A model generated the notes under the pieces. The model was not told the origin of the DNA. It saw nothing but the letters and a program-made list of their open reading frames with translations, and ran no database searches. Below are positions 13,632 through 19,895 of a stretch of 20,409 nt of DNA, piece by piece. A program made the translations under genes and the position numbers. The DNA is from a virus. Location: positions 1 through 20,409 of the IMG/VR virus record IMGVR_UViG_3300034104_000394; one strand, written 5' to 3'. The number at the start of each line of letters is the position of its first letter. Position 1 is the stretch's first letter.

Positions 13632-14779
13632 TATAGGAAGGCATACCTACCCGTGCCACGTTTAAGACTAAAGTTCTGCCAAGCCAAAGCCAAAGCCATT
13701 ACGGCATCATCGTGGAAGCCTGAAGGTGCTGAGTACTTAACCCCCGTTGCCGTATACTGATACTCAAATACTTCTAACTCTTGGCTTATTATCCCTTCAG
13801 GGTAGCCAATTTTCCCTTGATGTATGGCAGCCTGTAAGCCTTCCATTAGCTGCTGCTTACTTGAACTTGTAAACTTTAACCCCTGTATCATTACCCCTTC
13901 ACGTTGTAAGTCCTCAAGGATAGGGTCGCCAACCCCAGTACTATCGACAAGGATAGGGCATTTTGGCAATCTAAGTATAGTTTGCTTGGTATTGTGCCAA
14001 TCCATTTGAAAGCGGTCAAAATAAGCCACGTTTCCATCTTCGTCTAAGCCTACTATTACAGTCCAATCGACTGACTTCGCAAGGTCAATCCCATAAGCTA
14101 CAATCGGCATTGTTGTTACTGGGTGTATACATTTGCGAATGTATTGGCTACCAAATGGGTTTGCTGCGTTCTCCGCAGGGTTTGCCATATACTCCTGCTC
14201 AAACACAACCTCTGGCAGTTGCTTCCTTGCATCGTCTATTTCGTTGGGGTCAATGTAAGGGTTATCGTATGTAGTAAACTTAAAGCTTTGCCAATCTGGT
14301 TCTGCTTTGCTAAACAAACTAAAGAAGTAGTTTTTACCTTTAGGGGTGCTTAAGAATATAGCTTTACCCTTGTAGTCCGTTAAGGTAGGTCTTATAGAGT
14401 TTAGCCACCCATCTTCAAGGTTAGGTATAAAGGAAGCCTCGTCTACTATTACCAGGTTAAACTTGCGCCCTCTAAGATTGTCCAAGCGTTCCCCTGTAAA
14501 GAACTCGACCTTGCCACCATTAGGGAAGCTAATATTTAAGTCCGATTTGTTATTAGGGAATGGAAGGCTATTGCAAAGCTTCTCAAAGAATACCTTAGCC
14601 AATTTATAGGTAGGGGTTATGTAAGCAACCTGACCACCTTTGATTGCCGTTGTAATACATTTGATTTGGCTTAATTCTGATTTGCCGAACCTTCGCCCAC
14701 ACATAACCACTATATACCTGGCTTCGCAGTCAAGTATCTTCTTTTGATTTATATGTCCGTTAGGTAGTTCTATCCGCAT
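13631..14779 (-). CDS. terL: Terminase large subunit (packaging ATPase-nuclease)
   Basis: A 382-aa packaging motor. The ATPase part has Walker A CGRRFGKS (27-34), Walker B LVIVDEAS (109-116) with catalytic Glu114, and the coupling motif STPKG (144-148). The C-terminal RNase H-like nuclease shows its acidic residues in GIDLAKSVDW (Asp232), ILVDSTGVGD (Asp279) and GFHDDAVMALA (Asp357/358). It cuts concatemeric DNA and pumps it through the portal into proheads. Length is slightly short but all motifs are intact. It overlaps the TerS-like gene by one base. After its stop there is a 122-nt gap holding a direct repeat, a promoter and a palindrome, so transcription seems to be reset here. Confidence 0.95.
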   Translation of the reverse strand: MRIELPNGHINQKKILDCEARYIVVMCGRRFGKSELSQIKCITTAIKGGQVAYITPTYKLAKVFFEKLCNSLPFPNNKSDLNISFPNGGKVEFFTGERLDNLRGRKFNLVIVDEASFIPNLEDGWLNSIRPTLTDYKGKAIFLSTPKGKNYFFSLFSKAEPDWQSFKFTTYDNPYIDPNEIDDARKQLPEVVFEQEYMANPAENAANPFGSQYIRKCIHPVTTMPIVAYGIDLAKSVDWTVIVGLDEDGNVAYFDRFQMDWHNTKQTILRLPKCPILVDSTGVGDPILEDLQREGVMIQGLKFTSSSKQQLMEGLQAAIHQGKIGYPEGIISQELEVFEYQYTATGVKYSAPSGFHDDAVMALALAWQNFSLKRGTGRYAFL

Positions 14780-15141
14780 TAAAGAATTGTCTTGCCGTCT
14801 ACAAATACTATCTCAATTCTGTTATCTGTTTGAATATCCATTTGTTCTTTAGGCTTACCATAAACACGGGTAAGCAAAGTTTCTAAACTATAAAGACTAC
14901 CCTTCTCTAAGCTCTTACGCATAGCTGCTGCAATCGTCTTTTCAAGTATTGTTGCCTTTGGGTTATCCCATACTGTTTTAAGTTCCTCTAAGTCCATTGA
15001 CATCATAGCTTGGATAGTATCGTTTATCTCAGCAAGTTTATATCCCTGCTCTTTAAGTAGGCTTACATACTTTCGAGGTCTGCCGTTTGGGTTAGCCACC
15101 TCGCCTTTCTTAAATGGTTTTAAATTTTGTTCGTTAGCCAT
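14779..15141 (-). CDS. Probable small terminase subunit (DUF5681-like)
   Basis: A 120-aa protein beginning with a Lys/Gly/Asn/Pro stretch, FKKGEVANPNGRPRK (9-23), the typical start of DUF5681-type phage proteins. Helices follow (LKEQGYKLAEINDTI; ATILEKTIAAAMRKSLEKGS), with RVYGKPKEQ near the C-terminus. Its stop codon overlaps the ATG of the large terminase as TAATG, the usual place for TerS, which recognises phage DNA and feeds it to TerL. A purine-rich GAGAAG lies shortly before its ATG. The assignment rests on position and this motif; no classical HTH is obvious. Confidence 0.65.
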   Translation of the reverse strand: MANEQNLKPFKKGEVANPNGRPRKYVSLLKEQGYKLAEINDTIQAMMSMDLEELKTVWDNPKATILEKTIAAAMRKSLEKGSLYSLETLLTRVYGKPKEQMDIQTDNRIEIVFVDGKTIL

Positions 15142-15164
15142 ATCTTCTCTATTATCTCACTATT

Positions 15165-16331
15165 TTAAATAGGTAACCCGTTCTTTTTAATAACTAATGT
15201 TGGGTCAAGTTTACGCATCCTGTCTACTATTACTTGGCAGTACTTAGGGTCGAGTTCTGTACCATAGCACTTGCGTTTTAATTGGTGCGCTGCTACCATT
15301 GTAGAACCAGAACCTGTAAATGGTTCAAATATTAATGAATTTTCAATAGAACTATTTTTTATTGCCTTTTCACATAATTCAATAGGTTTCATCGTAGGAT
15401 GTTCTTCACTTCTTGATGGTCTATCGATATTCCATACAGTGTCTTGTTTATTATCTCCTTGCCATACTCTTTCTTTACCTTGTTTCCAACCATATATTAT
15501 AGGTTCGTGCTTCCACTTATAGTCCTTATTCATTGAAAATGTACTATTGTTTTTAACCCAAACTATAATACTTGAATATTTAAAACCAGCATCAACAAAA
15601 GCTAAAATAAAATTTGCTCTTTCTAATTCACTATGTGCAACATAAATAGGACTACCATCATTCATAAATAAAAAGCAATTAGTATAAACATCGTAAAGAA
15701 ATTTATAAAAGTCATTTATTTTATCATTTGCAATAGCATCTCTTTTTTTGCTACCACCTTCATAAGCCACATTATAAGGTGGGTCTGTAAATACCATATC
15801 AGCCTTTTGCCCGTTCATTAACAAAGCCACTTGGTCGCTATCCGTACTATCTCCACAAAGCAATCTGTGTTCCCCTATTTCAAATAAATCTCCTAATACT
15901 ATATCCGTTTCAATGCCTCCGTCTGGAACTGCAAACTCATCTTCTTCTGCTTCTAATACTTCGGCATCAAAGCCTGGTATGTCTAATCCCCAATCCGTTA
16001 ACTCATTAACATCCCAATTGTTTGCAAGGTCATCCCAATCCCACTCGCCATAGCCTACATTATCCTTAACTATAAACTCCTTTTGCTGCTGCTCGGTTAA
16101 TTCACTTGCCTTGATAATTGGTATCTCTTTAAGTCCTGCTTCCTTACAAGCCTTTAATCTCATATTGCCACCAAGCACAACCATATCATCATTAACAACA
16201 ATAGGTCTAAGGTTTAACATTTGTGGGAACTCGTTAATTGACTTTACAAGCTTTGCAAATTTATCGTCTTTAATTATCCTGGGGTTGTTTGGGTTTGCTT
16301 TAACTGTGTTGATTGGTACGTTTTGTATCAT
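15165..16331 (-). CDS. DNA methyltransferase with N-terminal ParB-like domain
   Basis: A 388-aa fusion. Residues 1-95 are a ParB/Srx-type domain (NPNNPR at 13-18, VVLGGNMRLKA at 51-61). An acidic linker (125-140) leads to a class beta amino-methyltransferase: the catalytic motif TDPPY (181-185) comes first and the AdoMet-binding EPFTGSGST (335-343) last, with HPTMKP (310-315) and GTELDP between or after them as usual. It would methylate adenine N6 or cytosine N4 in phage DNA, probably to evade host restriction or mark DNA for packaging. No restriction endonuclease is next to it apart from the small HNH. This ParB-methylase architecture is common in phages near the terminase genes. ATGA overlap with the gene before; 23 nt to the next. 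Confidence 0.9.
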   Translation of the reverse strand: MIQNVPINTVKANPNNPRIIKDDKFAKLVKSINEFPQMLNLRPIVVNDDMVVLGGNMRLKACKEAGLKEIPIIKASELTEQQQKEFIVKDNVGYGEWDWDDLANNWDVNELTDWGLDIPGFDAEVLEAEEDEFAVPDGGIETDIVLGDLFEIGEHRLLCGDSTDSDQVALLMNGQKADMVFTDPPYNVAYEGGSKKRDAIANDKINDFYKFLYDVYTNCFLFMNDGSPIYVAHSELERANFILAFVDAGFKYSSIIVWVKNNSTFSMNKDYKWKHEPIIYGWKQGKERVWQGDNKQDTVWNIDRPSRSEEHPTMKPIELCEKAIKNSSIENSLIFEPFTGSGSTMVAAHQLKRKCYGTELDPKYCQVIVDRMRKLDPTLVIKKNGLPI

Positions 16332-16549
16332 AGTATGCCGTTTATTATATCGTTTGCTTCGTCTATTGCATTCTGTTGTTCAATGAAAGTGTCAACGTCT
16401 GCTATGTGCTTATTGATTAAAGTTTCTGCCATCGCATAGGTGTAGTTACCGATTGTGGTCATATCGTCTCCATTTTTACCTGTCTTACATACCGCAAGGA
16501 AGTAAGCTTTGTTTGTTAATAAATACCATATAGCCCATAACTTTCTCAT
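16328..16549 (-). CDS. Hypothetical protein (73 aa)
   Basis: A 73-aa protein. The N-terminus (MRKLWAIWYLLTNKAYFLAV) is hydrophobic and aromatic and could be a membrane anchor. The rest, from about residue 30, is a polar helical tail ending ANDIINGIL. ATGA overlaps on both sides (16546 upstream, 16328 downstream) tie it to its neighbours, so translation is probably coupled. I do not recognise the family, and nothing points to a specific job beyond its place between the HNH/basic-protein pair and the methyltransferase. Confidence 0.6.
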   Translation of the reverse strand: MRKLWAIWYLLTNKAYFLAVCKTGKNGDDMTTIGNYTYAMAETLINKHIADVDTFIEQQNAIDEANDIINGIL

Positions 16550-16668
16550 CTGCCTTGTCCTCTATATGCTTTTTCTCTTGGCGTGTGCTTATTAAAGGAC
16601 TTCTTTGCAGACCCTCTTTTGCGTTTGCCAAATGTGGTTTTTGAATTGTTCTCTTTAATCTTTGCCAT
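16546..16668 (-). CDS. Very small basic protein (40 aa)
   Basis: The ATG at 16668 opens a 40-codon frame ending in TGA at 16546. The product is strongly basic: MAKIKENNSKTTFGKRKRGS at the start and FNKHTPREKAYRGQGR at the end, with no acidic cluster. The start overlaps the HNH stop by 14 nt, and the stop overlaps the next ATG as ATGA, exactly the coupling pattern of the operon, so I treat it as real despite its length. The charge suggests nucleic-acid binding. I recall similar short basic proteins next to HNH genes in Bacteroidota phages, but no known function. Confidence 0.7.
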   Translation of the reverse strand: MAKIKENNSKTTFGKRKRGSAKKSFNKHTPREKAYRGQGR

Positions 16669-16909
16669 AATTCTTTGCGTGTATGTCTTTTAGGAACTCT
16701 TTATATTGTTTTTTGTCTCCGTATTCTATGTGGCACTTCCTACACAAACCCATTAGGTTTTCAATTGTGTCTTTGTCTTTGCTTCCACCCATTCCCCTCG
16801 CCTCAATATGATGTATGTCTACCGCTTGTGAGCCACACACTTCGCAAGGAATGAAGTCCGTTTTTTTATACCCCATTCCCTGCAAATATATTTGTGTGTG
16901 TTTCTGCAT
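16655..16909 (-). CDS. HNH endonuclease
   Basis: An 84-aa protein with a full HNH core: CEVC (22-25) as the first zinc pair, DIHHIEARGMGG (31-42) carrying the catalytic His, Asn51 in ENLMGLC, and CRKCH (56-60) as the second zinc pair and final His. The start at 16909 is preferred over the in-frame Met at residue 12 because the N-terminal KHTQIYL stretch is common in this family as I recall it. Small HNH proteins next to terminase genes often assist DNA packaging or cos cleavage, and this one lies four genes upstream of the large terminase. A free-standing homing role is possible but less likely, given how it fits the operon. Its stop is overlapped 14 nt by the next small gene. Confidence 0.88.
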   Translation of the reverse strand: MQKHTQIYLQGMGYKKTDFIPCEVCGSQAVDIHHIEARGMGGSKDKDTIENLMGLCRKCHIEYGDKKQYKEFLKDIHAKNYGKD

Positions 16910-16962
16910 ACTTTCCCCATTAAATTTTCCGTTGATTAATAATTAAAAAATTTAAGTATGCA
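16905..16962 (-). promoter_or_regulatory. Inverted repeat that could fold over the HNH start codon
   Basis: On the minus strand TGCATACTT (16962-16954) pairs perfectly with AAGTATGCA (16913-16905), and inside it AAATTTT pairs with AAAATTT. The second arm contains the HNH start codon (16909), and the purine run GGGGAAAG lies in the bulge just before it. If the message folds this way, translation of the nuclease would be restrained. The repeat is seen in the sequence; the regulatory role is inferred. Confidence 0.35.
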
Positions 16963-16964
16963 AA

Positions 16965-17387
16965 TTATTTTCCGTCTATTTCTTTTAGTTTATTAATTGC
17001 CCATTCAACTCCACTTGTACCGCCCCAAGCATCCCAGGCAATTCCGCCACAACCTTCGCTATAAGGTACATCTTTGTGTTGTTGGTGTCTTTTAAAGGAA
17101 GCCATACGGGCAATCGTATCTCTACTAATTGGCTCACGATTTGCCAACTGTCTTGCCCTTGCTTTTCCCGTTGCTTCAAGACAAGAACCCCAACCATTTT
17201 TCTCAGCCCATTCTATTGCCCTCTTTGCGTTGTTAGTTGCACTTTCAGGATAGTCGGTATAGCTTTCGGCAAACTTGCCACCTGCAAGGATAGCCTTCCA
17301 AACTTGGTTAGCCTTCTCTTCGGTATCGTAAACGCAACCGCCTGAGCCTATTCTATATTTCCCGTTTGAGCATTTTATTACTGGCAT
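16965..17387 (-). CDS. Small two-domain phage protein, unknown function
   Basis: A 140-aa protein with two recognisable small modules. Residues 1-38 (IKCSNGKYRIGSGGCVYDTE, then a short helix) form a compact Gly/Cys domain that I recall from many Bacteroidota phage proteins. Residues about 48-138 start ATNNAKRAIEWAEKNGWGSC and continue through PISRDTIARMASFKRH and KDVPYSEGCGGIAWDAWGG, a conserved block with Cys69, Cys113 and several Trp. I have seen this block as the C-terminal part of larger phage head or protease-like proteins, but here it stands alone. Its biochemical role is not known to me. It starts inside the GT-B gene (10-nt overlap) and is followed by a 55-nt gap holding an inverted repeat. 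Confidence 0.75.
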   Translation of the reverse strand: MPVIKCSNGKYRIGSGGCVYDTEEKANQVWKAILAGGKFAESYTDYPESATNNAKRAIEWAEKNGWGSCLEATGKARARQLANREPISRDTIARMASFKRHQQHKDVPYSEGCGGIAWDAWGGTSGVEWAINKLKEIDGK

Positions 17388-18373
17388 AGTTTACTATAAA
17401 TATACTTTCTGTCTAAATTTATCTCGTCAAAGTTATACTTCTTTTCGCAGAACTCAAATAGCTTTTGTCCGCTTTCCTTTCGCATATCCGCATCGCTTAC
17501 CAAATCTTTGATGTGTTTGTACCAATCCTTCTGGCTTTTAACGTAATGTACGGGCATATCTAAGTAAGGATTGACGTGGCTAACTATGGCAGGGTTCTTT
17601 TTAGCAGCCGTTTCTAATACCTTTAAGTTTGACTTCATAGCATTGAACTTGTTATCAACCAATGGAATAACTGAAATATCGCTATCCGTGTAAGCACCCA
17701 TATATTCCGTAACCTTAGCATAGTTGTAGATAGTAGGGTTAAGCTTTAGTCCGCAAGTAAAAGCATCAATCATTTTATCCCATATAGGCTTCTCTCCATC
17801 GTTGTAACCTGCTATAACAGTTCTTATGTTCATACCTTGTAACCTTTTGAAAGGCTGCCTTAGTATATCAATATCCCTTTCGTGCGTTCCGCTACCGCTC
17901 CAAAATAACCTAACCTTGTAATCTTCGGTCTTGTTATCCTGGAACTGCTCTTTCCCGTAAGGTAAAGCGTTTGGTAATATGTGAACGTTCTTATTGTATT
18001 TAGTTATCTCGTCTGCCAACCTTTCGTGTGTGCAAGTGCAGAGGTCTGCAACTTCTAAATAATCAGTAATTAGTTTACCTATGTTATTGTACTTATATCT
18101 TAAATATAACAAATGGCTTTCGCTAAGTTGCCAGTAATCGTCATTATCGACCACTAACTTAAATCCATACTTAGTGCGCCAAGTGTCCATTTGCTTTGCA
18201 TCTATCTCGTTAAGCATTCTATTCATTAGCACAATATCCCAACCTTGCTCAAGTAGTTCGTCATTAAGTACATCGGTAATAAGTGCGTACTCTTTTTCCA
18301 TATTAACTATTGGCATCATAATTCTATGATAGCCGACACCAGAGTTGGCAGAAGTTATACAAAGTATTTTCAT
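17378..18373 (-). CDS. GT-B fold glycosyltransferase (group 1 / GT4-like)
   Basis: A 331-aa protein. The N-terminal domain starts MKILCITSANSGVGYHRI, with the glycine-rich loop usual in GT-B enzymes. LVVDNDDYW (73-81) closes that domain, as in many phage and bacterial group 1 transferases. LFWSGSGTHERD (156-167) is the inter-domain nucleotide-binding strand. IPLVDNKFNAMKSNLKVLET (236-255) is the classic donor-binding block, with the Lys of KS and the Glu of LET. It would act after or beside the GT-A enzyme on the same glycan. No membrane segment is seen. The last 10 nt overlap the next gene. The fold assignment is strong; substrate and target (virion, host envelope or DNA) are unknown. Confidence 0.82.
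   Translation of the reverse strand: MKILCITSANSGVGYHRIMMPIVNMEKEYALITDVLNDELLEQGWDIVLMNRMLNEIDAKQMDTWRTKYGFKLVVDNDDYWQLSESHLLYLRYKYNNIGKLITDYLEVADLCTCTHERLADEITKYNKNVHILPNALPYGKEQFQDNKTEDYKVRLFWSGSGTHERDIDILRQPFKRLQGMNIRTVIAGYNDGEKPIWDKMIDAFTCGLKLNPTIYNYAKVTEYMGAYTDSDISVIPLVDNKFNAMKSNLKVLETAAKKNPAIVSHVNPYLDMPVHYVKSQKDWYKHIKDLVSDADMRKESGQKLFEFCEKKYNFDEINLDRKYIYSKLCQ
17397..17422 (-). promoter_or_regulatory. Possible promoter before the 140-aa gene (weak)
   Basis: A minus-strand AGTATATTTATAGT spans 17392-17405. It contains a TATATTTA box (17404-17397) close to the Bacteroidota -7 consensus TAnnTTTG, 9 nt from the ATG at 17387. The nearest TTTG lies 23 nt upstream, longer than usual. The box lies in the GT-B coding sequence, where it also encodes KYIYS, so it may be chance. 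The same 14 bases occur before the 124-aa gene at 2487. Confidence 0.25.
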
Positions 18374-18957
18374 AAGTTTATATAATATGTTTTATTCCCA
18401 TTTGTATAAGCAGATACATTGTTGCTATGCAAACTCCAGGTCTTTTGTACTAATTCATTTTTATTGTAACCATAAGCATCAATGCTATTTTGCTCAATAT
18501 GATTAGCGGTATATTCTTTAATAAATTTCGTATGCAAACCTGCTGCCCTGCATCTCGTACAATAATCTAAATCTATTGCTCCGTATGGGTCAAGTTCTTG
18601 ATTGAATGCACCAACTCTTTTTATAGTTTCTTTTGTAATAGTAAAGTTACCAATTAAATCAGCCGAGTCATTACCTGTACTATGTAAAGGAATAGAACAA
18701 ATACCAATAGTTTTGTCTTGTAAAAAGTCATTTCTTATTTGCAACCAATTATCAGGTTCTAATATATCGTTACCCATAATAGTTACATAATCTATATTAT
18801 CAAAGTTTAAATTCCTTAATCCTTTATTAGTTGCAAATGCTATACCTTCTTCATTAATGATAGTAACTATATCAATATGCTTACCTGCATTTTTGATATT
18901 CTCAAACAATGTATTAATATTCCTATCTTTATAGTTTAAGTATACTATTGCATTCAT
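18370..18957 (-). CDS. GT-A fold glycosyltransferase (family 2-like)
   Basis: A 195-aa protein with the layout of a short GT2 enzyme. There is an N-terminal Rossmann-like half (AIVYLNYKDRN at the start). A sugar-nucleotide/metal site reads YVTIMGNDILEPDNW (57-71), where GND stands in the position of the usual DxD. The acceptor-side block is VGAFNQELDPYGAIDLDYCT (115-134), matching the family pattern vGgFde...D-x-D...R. It would transfer a sugar from a nucleotide donor to a glycan or protein. It is shorter than typical GT2 proteins (230-300 aa) but the key blocks are present. It sits between the acyltransferase (TAATG overlap) and a GT-B enzyme (ATGA overlap), forming one cassette. Donor and acceptor cannot be read from the sequence. 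Confidence 0.8.
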   Translation of the reverse strand: MNAIVYLNYKDRNINTLFENIKNAGKHIDIVTIINEEGIAFATNKGLRNLNFDNIDYVTIMGNDILEPDNWLQIRNDFLQDKTIGICSIPLHSTGNDSADLIGNFTITKETIKRVGAFNQELDPYGAIDLDYCTRCRAAGLHTKFIKEYTANHIEQNSIDAYGYNKNELVQKTWSLHSNNVSAYTNGNKTYYINL

Positions 18958-19436
18958 TATCTTATATTTGAGCCGATTTCTCGTGCAGGGACTCCTGCGT
19001 ATTTAGTATTAGGTTTTGCATCTCCTTTTACAAAAGCACTTGCACCTATCATACAATTTTCTCCTACGTTTGCAAACTGATGTAATACTGCGTTAAGTCC
19101 TATATTAGCACCTTTGTCTACAATAGAATGACCGCCTATTTTTGCTCCGCAACTTATAGTAACATTGTCTAAGATTGTACAATCGTGTCCTATGTGTGCG
19201 TGTTTCATTATGAAACAATTATTACCAATAAAGGTATCTATCTCTGTTCCTGCATCTATTGTTACAAGTCCTGTAATAACATTGTTATCTCCAATGTATA
19301 CTTTGCCTTTTTCTTTTTGCCAAAACTTCTTATGCTCGGCAGGGTCGCCTATGATACAATAAGCACCAATGTAATTGCCGTCTCCGATAATTACGTTATC
19401 GCCAATAATAGCAGTAGGGTGAATAAAGTTAGCCAT
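18957..19436 (-). CDS. LpxA-like left-handed beta-helix acyl/acetyltransferase
   Basis: A 159-aa protein built of hexapeptide repeats ([IV]-G-x4) from residue 8 to about 148. These form a left-handed beta-helix that works as a trimer and transfers acyl groups from acyl-CoA or acyl-ACP to a sugar amine or hydroxyl. The segment MKHAHIGHDC (78-86) matches the active-site strand of LpxA, where the second His is the catalytic base. VLHQF (about 117) and the final GVPAREIG turn also fit. It lacks the C-terminal helical domain of cellular LpxA (about 260 aa), so it is more likely a nucleotide-sugar or glycan acyltransferase than a lipid A enzyme. It overlaps the GT-A gene as TAATG, so acylated sugar and glycosyltransferase are probably made together. 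Confidence 0.82.
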   Translation of the reverse strand: MANFIHPTAIIGDNVIIGDGNYIGAYCIIGDPAEHKKFWQKEKGKVYIGDNNVITGLVTIDAGTEIDTFIGNNCFIMKHAHIGHDCTILDNVTISCGAKIGGHSIVDKGANIGLNAVLHQFANVGENCMIGASAFVKGDAKPNTKYAGVPAREIGSNIR

Positions 19437-19671
19437 TCTTTTTATTTTTAGGTTTAGGTTGTTCTTCGTACCAAGTGTATAATCGTTTAATCATATCAAA
19501 AATACAATTACCGCACCATACTGTTAAGATAAAATCTGCACTCATATACTTGCGATAAATATGCTCGTACATTTTTAAGATGTCTAAGTCGATATTTCGC
19601 ACATAGCCATTTTGAACTGTATGCCAATTACCAACGTGGTCATCTAAAAATTTGCGGTGTTCTATTTCCAT
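19429..19671 (-). CDS. Hypothetical protein with CGNC motif (80 aa)
   Basis: The frame is open further upstream (to 19803), but that part lies wholly inside the membrane-protein gene. The ATG at 19671 gives an 80-aa product, follows a purine-rich GTGGAA, and leaves a 10-nt overlap typical here. The protein has WHTVQNGYVRNIDLD early on and VWCGNCIFDMIKRLY near the C-terminus, so a CxxC pair sits on an amphipathic helix, and it ends in a Lys/Pro-rich tail. I recall similar short proteins in Bacteroidota phages but know no function. The CxxC could bind metal or be redox-active. Its last 8 nt overlap the acyltransferase gene. Confidence 0.65.
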   Translation of the reverse strand: MEIEHRKFLDDHVGNWHTVQNGYVRNIDLDILKMYEHIYRKYMSADFILTVWCGNCIFDMIKRLYTWYEEQPKPKNKKNG

Positions 19672-19895
19672 AAGTTCCACATTAGTTTTGAAAGTAAAGG
19701 TGCTGCTACTCCTGGTATAAATATAAACGCAATTATGTTGGTACATATTGCAGGTAGTAAATATAAAGCCAAACCGCTCCAAGCTGCTAAACAACTCGTG
19801 CAACTAAAAGGCTTAAAATCTAATTTCCACTTCCTATGAAATTGATGTATCTCTACAAAGAATATTGCAAAGCATATTGCTGCTATAATTATCAT
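19662..19895 (-). CDS. Small membrane protein with CxxC motif
   Basis: A 77-aa protein with an N-terminal hydrophobic helix (residues 1-15), then FSCTSCLAAWSGLALYLLP (about 30-48), which starts with a CxxC pair and runs into a second hydrophobic helix, and a third hydrophobic stretch at about 50-70. It is probably an inner-membrane protein with two or three spanning segments. The C-x2-C followed by W and G recalls short DUF1360-type membrane proteins, but that is only a loose pattern match. It is coupled to the sigma-like gene by an ATGA overlap, and its own stop overlaps the next gene by 10 nt. Function unknown. A holin-like role is not excluded, but nothing specific supports it. Confidence 0.65.
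   Translation of the reverse strand: MIIIAAICFAIFFVEIHQFHRKWKLDFKPFSCTSCLAAWSGLALYLLPAICTNIIAFIFIPGVAAPLLSKLMWNLWK

Noticed and set aside
16925-16977. ACGGAAAAT direct repeat around the 140-aa stop and HNH leader
   Set aside because: Nine bases, two copies, in a very AT-rich stretch; the inverted repeats in the same place explain the structure better.
16985-17197. 70-codon minus-strand frame inside the 140-aa gene
   Set aside because: The other frame carries the conserved GWGSC and WDAWGG blocks, so this one is a shadow.
19718-19762. TATATTTA boxes inside the small membrane-protein gene
   Set aside because: They encode ordinary hydrophobic residues, lack a TTG at a suitable distance and do not sit before a start codon.
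19672-19803. Longer N-terminus of the 80-aa CGNC protein, starting at 19803
   Set aside because: The extra 44 codons lie wholly within the membrane-protein gene and look like a shadow; the ATG at 19671 gives the short overlap usual in this operon.
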